This document shows positions 1-9,063 of a DNA stretch of 23,724 nt, piece by piece. The DNA is taken from positions 1 through 23,724 of the forward strand of contig JBKECD010000087.1 in the NCBI GenBank assembly GCA_047974225.1, in the 5' to 3' direction. The position numbers were made by a program, and so were the translations under genes. This DNA is from JBKEDC01 sp047974225 (GTDB lineage: Bacteria; Bacteroidota; Bacteroidia; Bacteroidales; Prolixibacteraceae). A model generated the notes under the pieces. That model searched no databases. It was not told the DNA's origin and saw only the letters and a program-made list of their open reading frames with translations. Numbering within the stretch: position 1 is the stretch's first letter; each line of letters starts with the position of its first letter.

Positions 1-199
1 CATCGGGCAGAATATAGCGATAAGCATTGCCATGCGGCACTTTAATCACCTTCATTGCTTTGAGGTCGCGCGACAAGGTAGCTTGCGTAACGTTGTGTCC
101 CTCATCATTCAGCATGATTAGCATTTCATCTTGACTTTCGATGACCCCCGAACTAATAATCTGTCGGATAGCGGTCTGTCGGCTTATTCTCTTGCTCAT
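1..199 (-). CDS. argR: Arginine repressor ArgR, N-terminal part (runs off left edge)
   Basis: The reverse strand from the ATG at 197-199 reads MSKRISRQTAIRQIISSG, then SQDEMLIMLNDEGHNVTQATLSRDL, then a segment with KVIKVPHGNAYRYILPD. This is the winged-helix DNA-binding domain of ArgR/AhrC; the S/TQATLSRDL recognition helix is diagnostic. Family knowledge: ArgR is an arginine-sensing hexamer that binds ARG boxes and represses arginine biosynthesis. Only 66 codons are visible; the C-terminal arginine-binding and oligomerisation domain lies outside the window. The start is supported by a TAnnTTTG promoter element 28 bp upstream and by ARG-box-like palindromes overlapping the promoter, which suggests autoregulation (inference). 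Confidence 0.93.
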   Translation of the reverse strand, partial: MSKRISRQTAIRQIISSGVIESQDEMLIMLNDEGHNVTQATLSRDLKAMKVIKVPHGNAYRYILPD

Positions 200-226
200 T
201 TCTGTATATTTATACCATTGATTGAA

Positions 227-234
227 CAAAAGTA
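227..234 (-). promoter_or_regulatory. argR promoter -7 element
   Basis: The minus strand reads TACTTTTG here, a perfect match to the Bacteroidota -7 consensus TAnnTTTG, with its downstream end 27 bases from the argR ATG. No clear TTTG -33 box is seen at the expected spacing. Instead, that region (about 254-257) coincides with the edge of a 14-bp palindrome, consistent with repressor binding over the promoter. Confidence 0.6.
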
Positions 235-254
235 GCCATTAAATTCATTTTTCA

Positions 255-299
255 TGCATAATTATGCAGAAAAATGTTTATTCAACGCATAAAAATTCA
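255..299. promoter_or_regulatory. Pair of ARG-box-like palindromes upstream of argR
   Basis: Positions 255-268 are TGCATAATTATGCA, a perfect 14-bp palindrome close to the classic ARG-box core TGAATAATTATTCA. A weaker second site, CGCATAAAAATTCA at 286-299 (10 of 14 positions match that core), is centred 31 bp away, about three helical turns, so both sites face the same side of the helix. Paired boxes are typical of ArgR operators. Identification as ArgR sites is inferred from palindrome shape and proximity to argR. Confidence 0.5.
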
Positions 300-370
300 T
301 TTTAAAGAAAGAAAGGTGTTTGATTTTCCACCGCAGCGGAAGAAAAGCATAGTGGATTGGGTGTAGAATT

Positions 371-425
371 TTCAACCACACTTGAAAATTTTCTGATTTT
401 TCGGAAATTTTCAAGTGTGGTTGAA
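371..425. repeat. 21-bp perfect inverted repeat downstream of the helicase-PIN gene
   Basis: The arms at 371-391 and 405-425 are perfect reverse complements (starting TTCAACCACACTTGAAAA on the left), separated by 13 bases. The element lies 53 bp beyond the helicase stop codon, between the two minus-strand genes helicase-PIN and argR. Neither strand has a clear T-run after the stem, so it is not a textbook intrinsic terminator. It could be a factor-assisted terminator, an mRNA 3'-end stabiliser, or the scar of a small mobile palindrome. A G8 run lies just beside it at 436-443. The rest of 200-477 holds no convincing gene. Confidence 0.75.
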
Positions 426-477
426 GATTTGGGGAGGGGGGGGACAAAATGCTATTCCTGCCTGAAGCTCCAATTGA

Positions 478-2811
478 CTAACGCCTTGTCTGCTTCAAAA
501 AGTCTCGAAGAGATATTGCTGTAACCCCCAACCCTTTTGCTTTAATCTGCAATCCATTGTCAGACGTTAGCATAATCGGATTCTCTTTTTTGTATTTTAA
601 TGCAACTGATAGAATGAAATTATCAGGCGACCTTTTGTCAAAATCCTTTGGAAGCAAAGGCAAATCAGCAACATCCATTTTGACACCTCGCTTATCAATA
701 CTTTCATTAATCAACTTCAACGCCCTTTGAACATTCTTCTTTTGTTCCTCTGTCAATGTGATTTTTAGTCGATCTAATTCATCTATAACTTTAGCCGACA
801 GCACCACTCGATATTTCTCATCAATTTTCGATATAATCTCTGGACAATCAACAAATACGTTGGTATCGATGACGTAAATATTTTCTTTGTTTTTCTTTAT
901 CTCTTTCCTTGGTTTTTCAAATTTGGAGAGATCTATTTTGTCTATTATTTTAAGACCAATAGCCCCATTACCTAATCGCTCCATTCCCATATTTTCTTCC
1001 TCCAAATTTTCCGGAATATCTTTATCGCTATCTACAACATCTAAACTTAAACGGTCTTGCTCAGATCTAACAATTTCGCCAGATGTAGGATTTACCATAA
1101 ATGCAAAGTCATTTTTAAGTTTGAAAAGATAGTTACCTACCTCATTGGGAAGATTAACAAAGCGGTCAAAATTCTGCTCCACTAAAATAAAAGTGCTTTT
1201 TTTAGCTCGACTTGTGGCTACATTAAATCTGTTTAGATTAAATGAAAATGAACTTGACTTCGGTATTACATAAAAACAATAATCAACATCCAGACCTTGC
1301 ACTCTATCTACAGACTCAATTAGATAATTTTGCGAATTAGTCTTTGATTTTAAGTTCTGTTGTAAATAAGTCAAAGTTTCAATATAAGGCGTTAATACAG
1401 CTATATCATTACCTTTTAATACTGTCAACTCATTTAAAGCACTTACTAAGAAACGTAACATTTGATTTAAAACATCCCCTTCCTTATTTGAAAACTCAAC
1501 TAATGTTGGACCACCTTTAGTATGCGTTATTTCAGCTAACTTTTCAAAACTATTTATATCAGTATCAATATTATCGAATAAAGATTTTGATTGAACGGTG
1601 TTGTTATAGAAGCAATTGGTATAAATTGTAGAACGCTCAGTAAGTCTGCGTGTTTCAGTTTTGCGATTAAAGGAAAAATCTTCAGCCAGACTTAACGTGT
1701 TCATGCCATTTATAAGGATATCAATATTGGGAAATACTTTGTAATTCTTATTGGTAACAATAGGTGTGATTTGTTTCGGATCTCCTACGACAACAACTTT
1801 TCTTCCTACTTTACAGGCTGCTGCAATGGTTGTTAAATAAGCTTGAGACGCCTCTTCTACAATTACATAATCATAAGATTGTGTTTGTTCTTCCCAAATT
1901 CTTGAAAACTGATAAAACGTTGTCAAGGTAAGATGTCCTTTAGTTGGAAGCAGGTCTTTGGCATTTAATAGTTTCGGAAACTTTTTCCTTTCATCTATAG
2001 AAATCGGAAGTTTTGAAACACGCTGTTCATCAAAGAGTCTATCAAAGAATGGTTTTTCACAAACTTCAACTGCCGCTTTATTTGTTAATGAAGTAATTAG
2101 TACCGATTTATTTGATAATACTAAACGTGAAACAAGATCTGCTACCTGATGCGTTTTACCTGTTCCTGGAGGACCTTGAAAAACATAGATTGTAGATTTT
2201 TCAACTTCTGTAATTATTTGGTTTGCAATGTCTATTTCTTCTGTAATAAGCCTTGGGTTTACATTAGCTCTCAAATCAAATTTAAAACCCAAGATTTTTT
2301 CCCAAAGCTCATTTCCTTCTGCATTAAAGTTCTCGCTAAATTCTTTTAAATTCTGCAAATACTCAAAAGGCGGTATGGTTGGACCAAAAGCCAATATTTG
2401 ATTGTATTGCAGGCTTTCAATAAATTCAGCATCCATTTCTCTAATAAGCATAGTAATCCAGCCTTCACGTTTTGACGGAATGTAGTCCACAATTTTTGTA
2501 TCAGTACGATTTCTATCCTTTAATAAATCTGAATATGTAAGATTACCCCAACTTGAAGGTCGCTCTAAACCAGCCTGTAAAGTAAAACAGGTTAATTTTT
2601 GGTCAAGTCGAGGAGCGTGGTATTGCTTTCCTGTAGGTATATCTACAAATACATTACCTCTTTTTTCATCTAAACCACGGTATTGACCAACATAAACATC
2701 ACCGTTTTGAAATAAGGAAAGTCCAGTTGCATTGAACGTTTTTTTTACAGAGAACTCTAATTCTTTAAGCTCCTCTTTATAAAATTGTATTTGATTTTCT
2801 TTTGACACCAT
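478..2811 (-). CDS. Upf1-like superfamily 1 helicase fused to a C-terminal PIN ribonuclease domain
   Basis: This 777-residue protein has an N-terminal beta-rich stretch (about 25-110) that may be OB-like, then a complete SF1 core. It shows Walker A GPPGTGKT (213-220), Walker B VIVEEASQA (316-324), motif III GDPKQITP (343-350), RLTERS (389-394), motif V DRVQGLDVD (502-510) and motif VI NVATSRAKK (530-538). This pattern fits the Upf1/Dna2-type AAA_11/AAA_12 helicases. After an acidic linker, a PIN domain begins at about 644 (YVIDTNVFVDCP). The four acidic metal-binding positions look intact: D649, E678, D730 and D751. Expected activity is ATP-driven unwinding or translocation on RNA or DNA with cleavage by PIN. 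The gene starts 3 bp after the GHKL gene stop, so the two are co-transcribed and probably act together. Both are A+T-rich compared with the polyamine genes. Domain calls are strong; a defence or RNA-decay role is inferred. Confidence 0.88.
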   Translation of the reverse strand: MVSKENQIQFYKEELKELEFSVKKTFNATGLSLFQNGDVYVGQYRGLDEKRGNVFVDIPTGKQYHAPRLDQKLTCFTLQAGLERPSSWGNLTYSDLLKDRNRTDTKIVDYIPSKREGWITMLIREMDAEFIESLQYNQILAFGPTIPPFEYLQNLKEFSENFNAEGNELWEKILGFKFDLRANVNPRLITEEIDIANQIITEVEKSTIYVFQGPPGTGKTHQVADLVSRLVLSNKSVLITSLTNKAAVEVCEKPFFDRLFDEQRVSKLPISIDERKKFPKLLNAKDLLPTKGHLTLTTFYQFSRIWEEQTQSYDYVIVEEASQAYLTTIAAACKVGRKVVVVGDPKQITPIVTNKNYKVFPNIDILINGMNTLSLAEDFSFNRKTETRRLTERSTIYTNCFYNNTVQSKSLFDNIDTDINSFEKLAEITHTKGGPTLVEFSNKEGDVLNQMLRFLVSALNELTVLKGNDIAVLTPYIETLTYLQQNLKSKTNSQNYLIESVDRVQGLDVDYCFYVIPKSSSFSFNLNRFNVATSRAKKSTFILVEQNFDRFVNLPNEVGNYLFKLKNDFAFMVNPTSGEIVRSEQDRLSLDVVDSDKDIPENLEEENMGMERLGNGAIGLKIIDKIDLSKFEKPRKEIKKNKENIYVIDTNVFVDCPEIISKIDEKYRVVLSAKVIDELDRLKITLTEEQKKNVQRALKLINESIDKRGVKMDVADLPLLPKDFDKRSPDNFILSVALKYKKENPIMLTSDNGLQIKAKGLGVTAISLRDFLKQTRR

Positions 2812-2814
2812 ATT

Positions 2815-5800
2815 TTAAAACGTAAAATCCTCTCCACCTACAGCCGCATTTTCTTCTTTATTAAATTCGTTTTTCTGTTTCAGCTTAGAAAATAAACTCT
2901 CTTTCATTTTTTCACTAGTCACCAATATTAAATGTGATTCGGATTCTAAAGCATTAAAAACACCGTCAATCTCAGATGTGAACTTATTGTTAGGAACCCT
3001 AAACAATACATTTTCTGCCAATTCTTCTTCTAGCAATTCAAGCCTGTTTTTGAATAATCTTGGACTATTCCCTGGATAGATTACAATTAAGTACATAAAA
3101 TCATCTTGCATCATATCCCAATGCTCTTTATCTAAATATAATAAACCACCTTTAGCACTTCTAACAATACAATTTACTTGATTACCATCAGGGTCTATAA
3201 TATCAGTTAAAGCAGCTCCCGCATTATTGACGTTAGATACATCATATCCTTCTTTATATAAAAAATATATAGCGTGTGTTTTGGCATTACCGCTTTCTCG
3301 TTTTTGGTCTTCCTCAGAAATACCCAATCTGTCTTGTAAAAGTCTATCAATATCTTCCTTATAATCAAACGAGTCTTCATCAAGAAGTGAGTCATTTTGA
3401 AGTGTTTTGTAGTGCCAATCCTTCAAATTTGACAACATATTTCCCGGAAAGCTTTCAGGTAAATTGTTTAATATGTCTCTTTTTAAAACCTTGGATATGT
3501 AATAGATGCCATCACTAGCTACTTTTAAATCTTGCGTAAATGTGTTGATGGCTATATTGTTGTAGCTTCTTATATATGGTATTTCGTCTCCATCATAAAT
3601 GTAAATGGGGTAATCATTACTATATTCCCATTTCTTGTAAAATGGTTCTTCCCAAAGTTTAGATTTGGATTCTAAAGTCTTTATATCAACTGATTCTTCT
3701 AATTCAACCGCTGTAATATTTAGATAATCTGAAAGTTTACCTATGCTTTCATCTACGCAATTCGGATTAGTAAGACTATTATTTAAAGAACTAATTATTG
3801 AATCGGAGAACTCATTTTGAATATTGATTTTTAAAAGCTCAGTTTCTACACTAACAGCTTGAAGGCTGTATATTCTTGCTCCTTCTGTATTTATAGATTT
3901 AATTAAAGGAACTGTGATTTTTGTAATGCTATCAATTTTAAACCTTATATAATCATTGATCTGCTTTATTACCGAGATGTTTTGAGTTACAATATTTGGA
4001 TTGTAATTAGCAAGCCAAAGAATAGTATTCCAAATAATCTGCATATTTGGTTTAGACTCTTCAAAATATATAATGACTGAATTTTGGTCATATTCAGTAT
4101 CTACCATTGATTTTCTAAGGTTTACAATAGCACTATCTGTCCCGTTATATCCAAGTTGAGATATAAATGCTAATCTTTTAACAGCATCTATATTTACCCA
4201 CGATTCAAGCCAATTAGGAATACGTTCAGATTCTATTGCAAAATTTTTGTCAACACAATTATTTAGATTGAGATCCTGAAATGTGAAATTTGATAATTCA
4301 GAAAATGGTAACTCTAATAAGACATCTAAAAACTGACCATAGGAACTATGGAGCTTTGTTTCATCTGCTTGTTTTATAAAATACTCATCAAATCGCGGTT
4401 TTGACCAATTTCGATTACCTCCATACTTCTTATCCAATAGTTGAAATACCACTTGATAAACGTTATAATAAACACTATTTTCTGATTCTATTTTGGAGTG
4501 AATTTCAGCTGGAGTTAGAGGGATTGTCTTAAAGATTAATCTTCGTAATTTGTCTTTCTGAGTTATAGATGTAAACGATTCCTTTACATTGTCCAGCACA
4601 TCAGACTCCCCTTGAAATTCCGTCAAAATATCGGAAAGCTTTAATACTTTTCTATCGTCTTTTGTTCCAAATGATACACGGTCACTTACGGTATAATTAG
4701 ATAATGGATTTCCATCGATAGCGGTTTTACCCCTTAGTATATCAATTGTGTTTTGAAGCTCAGGGGCTATTTCATTAATACTTTCTACATTTTTGAGTAA
4801 GCGACTAATAATGAAATGCTCAGCAGTATCTCCTCCATAGTTAGAAGATGTCAGCAGTTTAAACTCTTTTAAGTTAATGATAAAACTATGCAACAATTCA
4901 GATGAAACATTAGTCGGAAGGTGTACTGCCAAATTTTGGTCATATTCACTTGATTCAATAAGTGCTTTAATTAATTTATCCCCTTGAAGCAAACCAATCT
5001 TTGAGCGATTCTCACTGCATATTTTTTTATCCAGCTCAGTAAACATTGACGAAAGTGCTCCATGTGATTGAATATAAGCTCTTAGGGTTTCATCTGAACC
5101 GTCAAAAATCTGCACGGAATCAATTTTTTCAATCTTATAATTACCATTGATCTTTGCTGCTACCGTATAGTTTTTAAAAAAGTCTCCAAATCCCCCATCA
5201 TCTTCCATCCAATCTAATAGTGTATTTGCTACCTTCATTTCAAGTTCCTCAACCTCTGACCAATCTACATCCGAGCTATCATCAGTTTTTATCGGGAATG
5301 CTTTTATTAAATCCCCACATTCTTGAGCAGGAAGTGTCTTTAGCGCAGCCGTTTGAAAGACCGTCTTTATTATTTCAAATTTATCAGCTTGTAAATCCTT
5401 AAAGGCTTTTGACCAATACACCTTGTCAGAAGTTTCAAATCTGACCTCATCATCTACATATGTCCAAGGAATGGCAGCCCATCGAGCACTTGAAATGTCG
5501 TCTGGATTATCAATCCAGCTGTACATCACCCTTAAATCGCTCACATAATTATTGATGTTTTTTGTGTCAAACTGTTGCGACCATTCTTCAAACAAATTTT
5601 CAGCCAAAATAAAGGATGTGAATATTTCATCTTTAGCTATTAGCTGTTTTTTCAAATCATCTGTGAGACCATTAAACTCCGCCTCCTTTATTCTAAATTT
5701 ATTGATACTATTTATCTCCAAATCCTTATCCCGACTTAATAATTGCCTTATAGGACGAGAGGATTCGCTTTCATCGATAAACAATTTTAATTCGCCAAAG

Positions 5801-8454
5801 TACTTTGTTTCACCAATACCAACCATAAACTTACTGTTTTGAAAGAAGTCAATCAGTTTTAGTTTTGATGTAACAGGCAACTTGTGAATATTGGCATTTG
5901 AAGCTATTCGCTCGTAGGCAAGCGTTTTGTCGTTTATATAACCATTGATGCTATGCAGGAAATCTTTAATATTAGAATATTTGTCTAGGTTTAGCTGGAT
6001 AGTGTGATACCCCAATTCTTCAATAAGAGTTTCATAATGTAAAGTATGCTCATTTATTAACCAAGCATCATCCTCATCAATTAATCGCTCTAATGAGAAT
6101 AAAGCATTATTATGCACTATAAAAGGAATCTTGCCAAAATCATCTGGGATGTATTTTACAAGCTTATTTAGCCATTTTAATAGTTCATGTTTTTCATACA
6201 ATGCTCGTTGAGCAATTATGCTACCTAAGCTTTCACAAAGTTCTGGCGTAATTTGTTCAGCTAGTTCCTCTAAATCTATGACCTCAACATCTAAATAATC
6301 ATAGTCTTTTAGATATTTGACATCAAGATTAGAATTTGGAAGTCTTTTTCTAGTATCTATTATATCATAGAATATTTCGTTGCCGAATAATTCTATTAAT
6401 CCTGAATCATCGATTATGGTGTCTGACAACAATTGTATCCGCTCGTTATCATTGATGACTATTTCTGTATTTTTAAGTTGCTCTAAGTACTTTGCATTAT
6501 AACTATCTATAATTTGCTGAGCCGTATCATCTTCAGGCAAAAGGTCTTTCAAGAGTAATGATAAATACGAACTATTAGTGTCTTTATCATTAAGAAACTC
6601 CTGAGCAAAATGTGCCAAGGTTGCTACATGTTTTTCAGCAATCTTAATCATTATGTATTTGTTCCAAGGGTTGTCTCCTTGAATACGCTGTCTATCTGAT
6701 GAGGGTACAAAGTCAGCATTAACTAAGAAAGGGAGTTGAAACCTAGTATCTTCCATTGGTAAATAAGTAAATAAACTCGAATATTTAGGAAACCCTTTTG
6801 CATATTCTTTTTCTGTAGAAATCTTATTACCAACCAATGAAATAGCAAAAGAGATCTCTGTTCGGGTAGCTGATGCTAATTTAGGCGGTATAGTTTCAAT
6901 TTCTATACCTTCGAAATCTGTAAAATAATAAGTTATTTCATCATACTCATTAATTTTCGATTGTTTTTTTAAGCCTATACCTAATTGTTCAAACGCTTCA
7001 TTAGAAACCTCGACATTCTCAAAGGTCTGTTTAGTGTAGTGGAACTCTTGATCTGGTTCAGCTCTTTTAGACTTAGTAATTTTAATAACATGATTTGCAT
7101 CATTCCTAAGAACCGTTACCCCATTTTTTGGAGATCTAAACTTAGAAGTATTTCTTAAAAAGAGTAGAAATTGTGGACGCTTAGTAATGTCATTAATAGC
7201 GGTTTTATAATCCTCAATATTGTTTTTGCCCAATTTCAGTGCGAACTGAACAGGATTATTAAAGTTGTTGAAATTACTCTCTGCAAATTCACTCGGCAAC
7301 TCATCTTGCCAAATAGGGATAACCTGCCAGGGTATATCGGTTGAACCATTAAAACGCTGTTTTTGATTCCTATACTTTAATTTATCCTCAGCTAAAAGAT
7401 CAGGATATTTTTGATAACGCTCACTACTAAAATAAAAATTATCAAAATCTTCAAACAGAGGGGTATTCCTTAAAAAAGCGAATTGATACCCTCCTGATTT
7501 TAACCAAACTTCAGTACTATCTGTAAACACAGATTTAAACCCGATTCCTTTGTAACCTGTTTTTTTACCGTCTCCTCGTTTTGTGCTTTCAGCCGCACTT
7601 GTGATAGCCTCAACGTCATCTTTGTTAAAAGGTGCTCCATCGTGCATCACAAAGAAATAATCCCCGTTAATATCAATGTGAAACTCCACTTTTTCCTTAC
7701 CTGGTGCATCATCAGCATTTTGAAGCAATTCAAAAATCATTCGTTGTTTTGATGAGTACATCCCTTTACCAATTTCACGCATAAGATTAGCAATCATCTT
7801 ATTTGCTTCTGGATTATTTAATCTTTCAAAACGCAGGCGAATATATTCTTGATAGGGGTTTTTTTCTAAAACTTCTATTGTATTTGGAATAGCTCTTGGA
7901 AGCTTTCCGTTATTTTCAATAAAGGAGAATTGATAGTAACTACCTTGGTTTAACTCAAGATTAGGTGACACATATACTTTTTGTGATTCTCCTTGAAACA
8001 TCAAAATTTTACCAGTTTCAGAATGCATAACATTTTTAAAACAGGCAAAAGTTTCTGAGTCTTTACAATACTCCCCAATATATTTTACACTTGTGTCAAT
8101 ATCTGATTTTTTCTTTGAAAGGAGTTTGTTTACTTTATCTTGATCTAACTCTGTAACAGATTTTATTCCTAAGGAGTAAGGTTTGTTTTTTTTAGAAAGG
8201 TTTTCAGAGTGTTCCAATTCTACTTTATAATAATGTCCATCAATTAAATTCGAAGCATCAGGCATATAAAATGATACATTCTTATTTTCAACCTTCACAT
8301 CGTCAAATTCTGGGTAACAAAGTTTTTTTAAACTTATCGGATTAATAAGGTCATTAAAGAAACCTTCTTTTTGTTTGTATTTTTTAAAAATAGCAATAAA
8401 CGATAAAGAGTCTGTCTTCCAATATTTTTTTAGTTGTTCGGTATAGTCTTTCAT
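2815..8454 (-). CDS. Giant sacsin/HSP90-like GHKL ATPase with DUF3883-like C-terminus
   Basis: This 1879-residue protein carries a GHKL ATP-binding fold at about 205-420. It shows the N-box FELLQNADDA (241-250), HDGAPF (271-276, G1-like) and GYKGIGFKSVF (300-310, G2 lid). The ELLQNADDA form is typical of sacsin-type ATPases rather than histidine kinases. Residues 1-200 look beta-rich. The middle ~1300 residues match nothing I recognise. Residues ~1720-1825 resemble DUF3883, a PD-(D/E)XK-related domain often found at the end of such proteins. However, the usual [I/V]EVKS-type motif reads CIVRSAKGG here, so the nuclease-type Glu appears to be missing and the Lys is Arg. No signal peptide or membrane span is seen, so the protein is cytoplasmic. 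It forms a tight operon with the helicase-PIN gene. I see no perfect TAnnTTTG promoter upstream; a palindrome-rich element lies 58-146 bp before the start. Function is inferred as an ATP-dependent sensor or scaffold in a defence-like system. Confidence 0.85.
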   Translation of the reverse strand: MKDYTEQLKKYWKTDSLSFIAIFKKYKQKEGFFNDLINPISLKKLCYPEFDDVKVENKNVSFYMPDASNLIDGHYYKVELEHSENLSKKNKPYSLGIKSVTELDQDKVNKLLSKKKSDIDTSVKYIGEYCKDSETFACFKNVMHSETGKILMFQGESQKVYVSPNLELNQGSYYQFSFIENNGKLPRAIPNTIEVLEKNPYQEYIRLRFERLNNPEANKMIANLMREIGKGMYSSKQRMIFELLQNADDAPGKEKVEFHIDINGDYFFVMHDGAPFNKDDVEAITSAAESTKRGDGKKTGYKGIGFKSVFTDSTEVWLKSGGYQFAFLRNTPLFEDFDNFYFSSERYQKYPDLLAEDKLKYRNQKQRFNGSTDIPWQVIPIWQDELPSEFAESNFNNFNNPVQFALKLGKNNIEDYKTAINDITKRPQFLLFLRNTSKFRSPKNGVTVLRNDANHVIKITKSKRAEPDQEFHYTKQTFENVEVSNEAFEQLGIGLKKQSKINEYDEITYYFTDFEGIEIETIPPKLASATRTEISFAISLVGNKISTEKEYAKGFPKYSSLFTYLPMEDTRFQLPFLVNADFVPSSDRQRIQGDNPWNKYIMIKIAEKHVATLAHFAQEFLNDKDTNSSYLSLLLKDLLPEDDTAQQIIDSYNAKYLEQLKNTEIVINDNERIQLLSDTIIDDSGLIELFGNEIFYDIIDTRKRLPNSNLDVKYLKDYDYLDVEVIDLEELAEQITPELCESLGSIIAQRALYEKHELLKWLNKLVKYIPDDFGKIPFIVHNNALFSLERLIDEDDAWLINEHTLHYETLIEELGYHTIQLNLDKYSNIKDFLHSINGYINDKTLAYERIASNANIHKLPVTSKLKLIDFFQNSKFMVGIGETKYFGELKLFIDESESSRPIRQLLSRDKDLEINSINKFRIKEAEFNGLTDDLKKQLIAKDEIFTSFILAENLFEEWSQQFDTKNINNYVSDLRVMYSWIDNPDDISSARWAAIPWTYVDDEVRFETSDKVYWSKAFKDLQADKFEIIKTVFQTAALKTLPAQECGDLIKAFPIKTDDSSDVDWSEVEELEMKVANTLLDWMEDDGGFGDFFKNYTVAAKINGNYKIEKIDSVQIFDGSDETLRAYIQSHGALSSMFTELDKKICSENRSKIGLLQGDKLIKALIESSEYDQNLAVHLPTNVSSELLHSFIINLKEFKLLTSSNYGGDTAEHFIISRLLKNVESINEIAPELQNTIDILRGKTAIDGNPLSNYTVSDRVSFGTKDDRKVLKLSDILTEFQGESDVLDNVKESFTSITQKDKLRRLIFKTIPLTPAEIHSKIESENSVYYNVYQVVFQLLDKKYGGNRNWSKPRFDEYFIKQADETKLHSSYGQFLDVLLELPFSELSNFTFQDLNLNNCVDKNFAIESERIPNWLESWVNIDAVKRLAFISQLGYNGTDSAIVNLRKSMVDTEYDQNSVIIYFEESKPNMQIIWNTILWLANYNPNIVTQNISVIKQINDYIRFKIDSITKITVPLIKSINTEGARIYSLQAVSVETELLKINIQNEFSDSIISSLNNSLTNPNCVDESIGKLSDYLNITAVELEESVDIKTLESKSKLWEEPFYKKWEYSNDYPIYIYDGDEIPYIRSYNNIAINTFTQDLKVASDGIYYISKVLKRDILNNLPESFPGNMLSNLKDWHYKTLQNDSLLDEDSFDYKEDIDRLLQDRLGISEEDQKRESGNAKTHAIYFLYKEGYDVSNVNNAGAALTDIIDPDGNQVNCIVRSAKGGLLYLDKEHWDMMQDDFMYLIVIYPGNSPRLFKNRLELLEEELAENVLFRVPNNKFTSEIDGVFNALESESHLILVTSEKMKESLFSKLKQKNEFNKEENAAVGGEDFTF

Positions 8455-8511
8455 AAATTCTGCATATTATTCGGTTCTATGTTGTTTGTAGTCGGTACGG
8501 TTACTCAGAAG

Positions 8512-8600
8512 AACTCCAGCGGAGTTCACTGTGCATAACCCCCAGATTCATCTGGAGGGGGGAGCTGCCCAAGAGTAAAAAGGTAAACTCCGCTGGAGTT
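8512..8600. repeat. Nested inverted-repeat element upstream of the GHKL gene
   Basis: AACTCCAGCGGAGTT (8512-8526) and its exact reverse complement AACTCCGCTGGAGTT (8586-8600) flank an inner stem, CCAGAT-TC-ATCTGG (8542-8555), that sits inside C- and G-runs. Each 15-mer is itself a dyad (AACTCC-nnn-GGAGTT). The element lies in the upstream region of the GHKL/helicase operon and may be a regulatory site or a REP-like palindromic repeat. Confidence 0.7.
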
Positions 8601-9063
8601 TTGGGTTTCTTGTTGTATATACCCACTATATTCGACATAGAGCCTATTATTTTATGTGCAATGTACGACTATTTTTCGATTACTTACGCTAAAGCTAAAA
8701 TATTTTTCCATACAAATTCTATTTTTTCTCAAGTAACTCCCATAAACTCCCACCTCCCCCAAAAAACCACCTATTCAACATTAAACACCCCCTCACCATC
8801 AACACCTCTATAAAAGCACCTCTGCAAAACAAAAGACCGTAATTTTCAAGCATATACATCCTAATTCCTAACCATCTACTTTTCACTGCAAAATCCACAA
8901 AAAGCACCTCCAACACAACCCTTCATTACGCATAATTATTCATCTTCCTTGCATACAACTTCATTTACATTTCAGTTAATTTATATGTTTATCGCCTGAA
9001 AACCCTTGTTATCACTCGAAATTAAACAAATTACTCCTTTGTACTTCTATCTTTCCATCAGAA
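8601..9063. other. Non-coding stretch with strand-skewed composition and one ARG-box-like site
   Basis: No convincing gene is present on either strand; the short open frames show no family resemblance. From about 8740 to 8930 the plus strand is strongly C- and A-rich with few G, an unusual skew. At 8929-8942, CGCATAATTATTCA matches the ARG-box core TGAATAATTATTCA at 12 of 14 positions and closely resembles the second site upstream of argR (286-299). No tRNA and no integrase gene were found. Confidence 0.5.

Noticed and set aside
262..447. 61-codon frame on the minus strand
   Set aside because: It spans the argR upstream palindromes and the 21-bp inverted repeat and has no family resemblance.
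8719..8916. 65-codon frame on the minus strand in the C/A-skewed stretch
   Set aside because: Its Leu/Gly/Trp-rich composition reflects base skew; there is no promoter and no recognisable motif.
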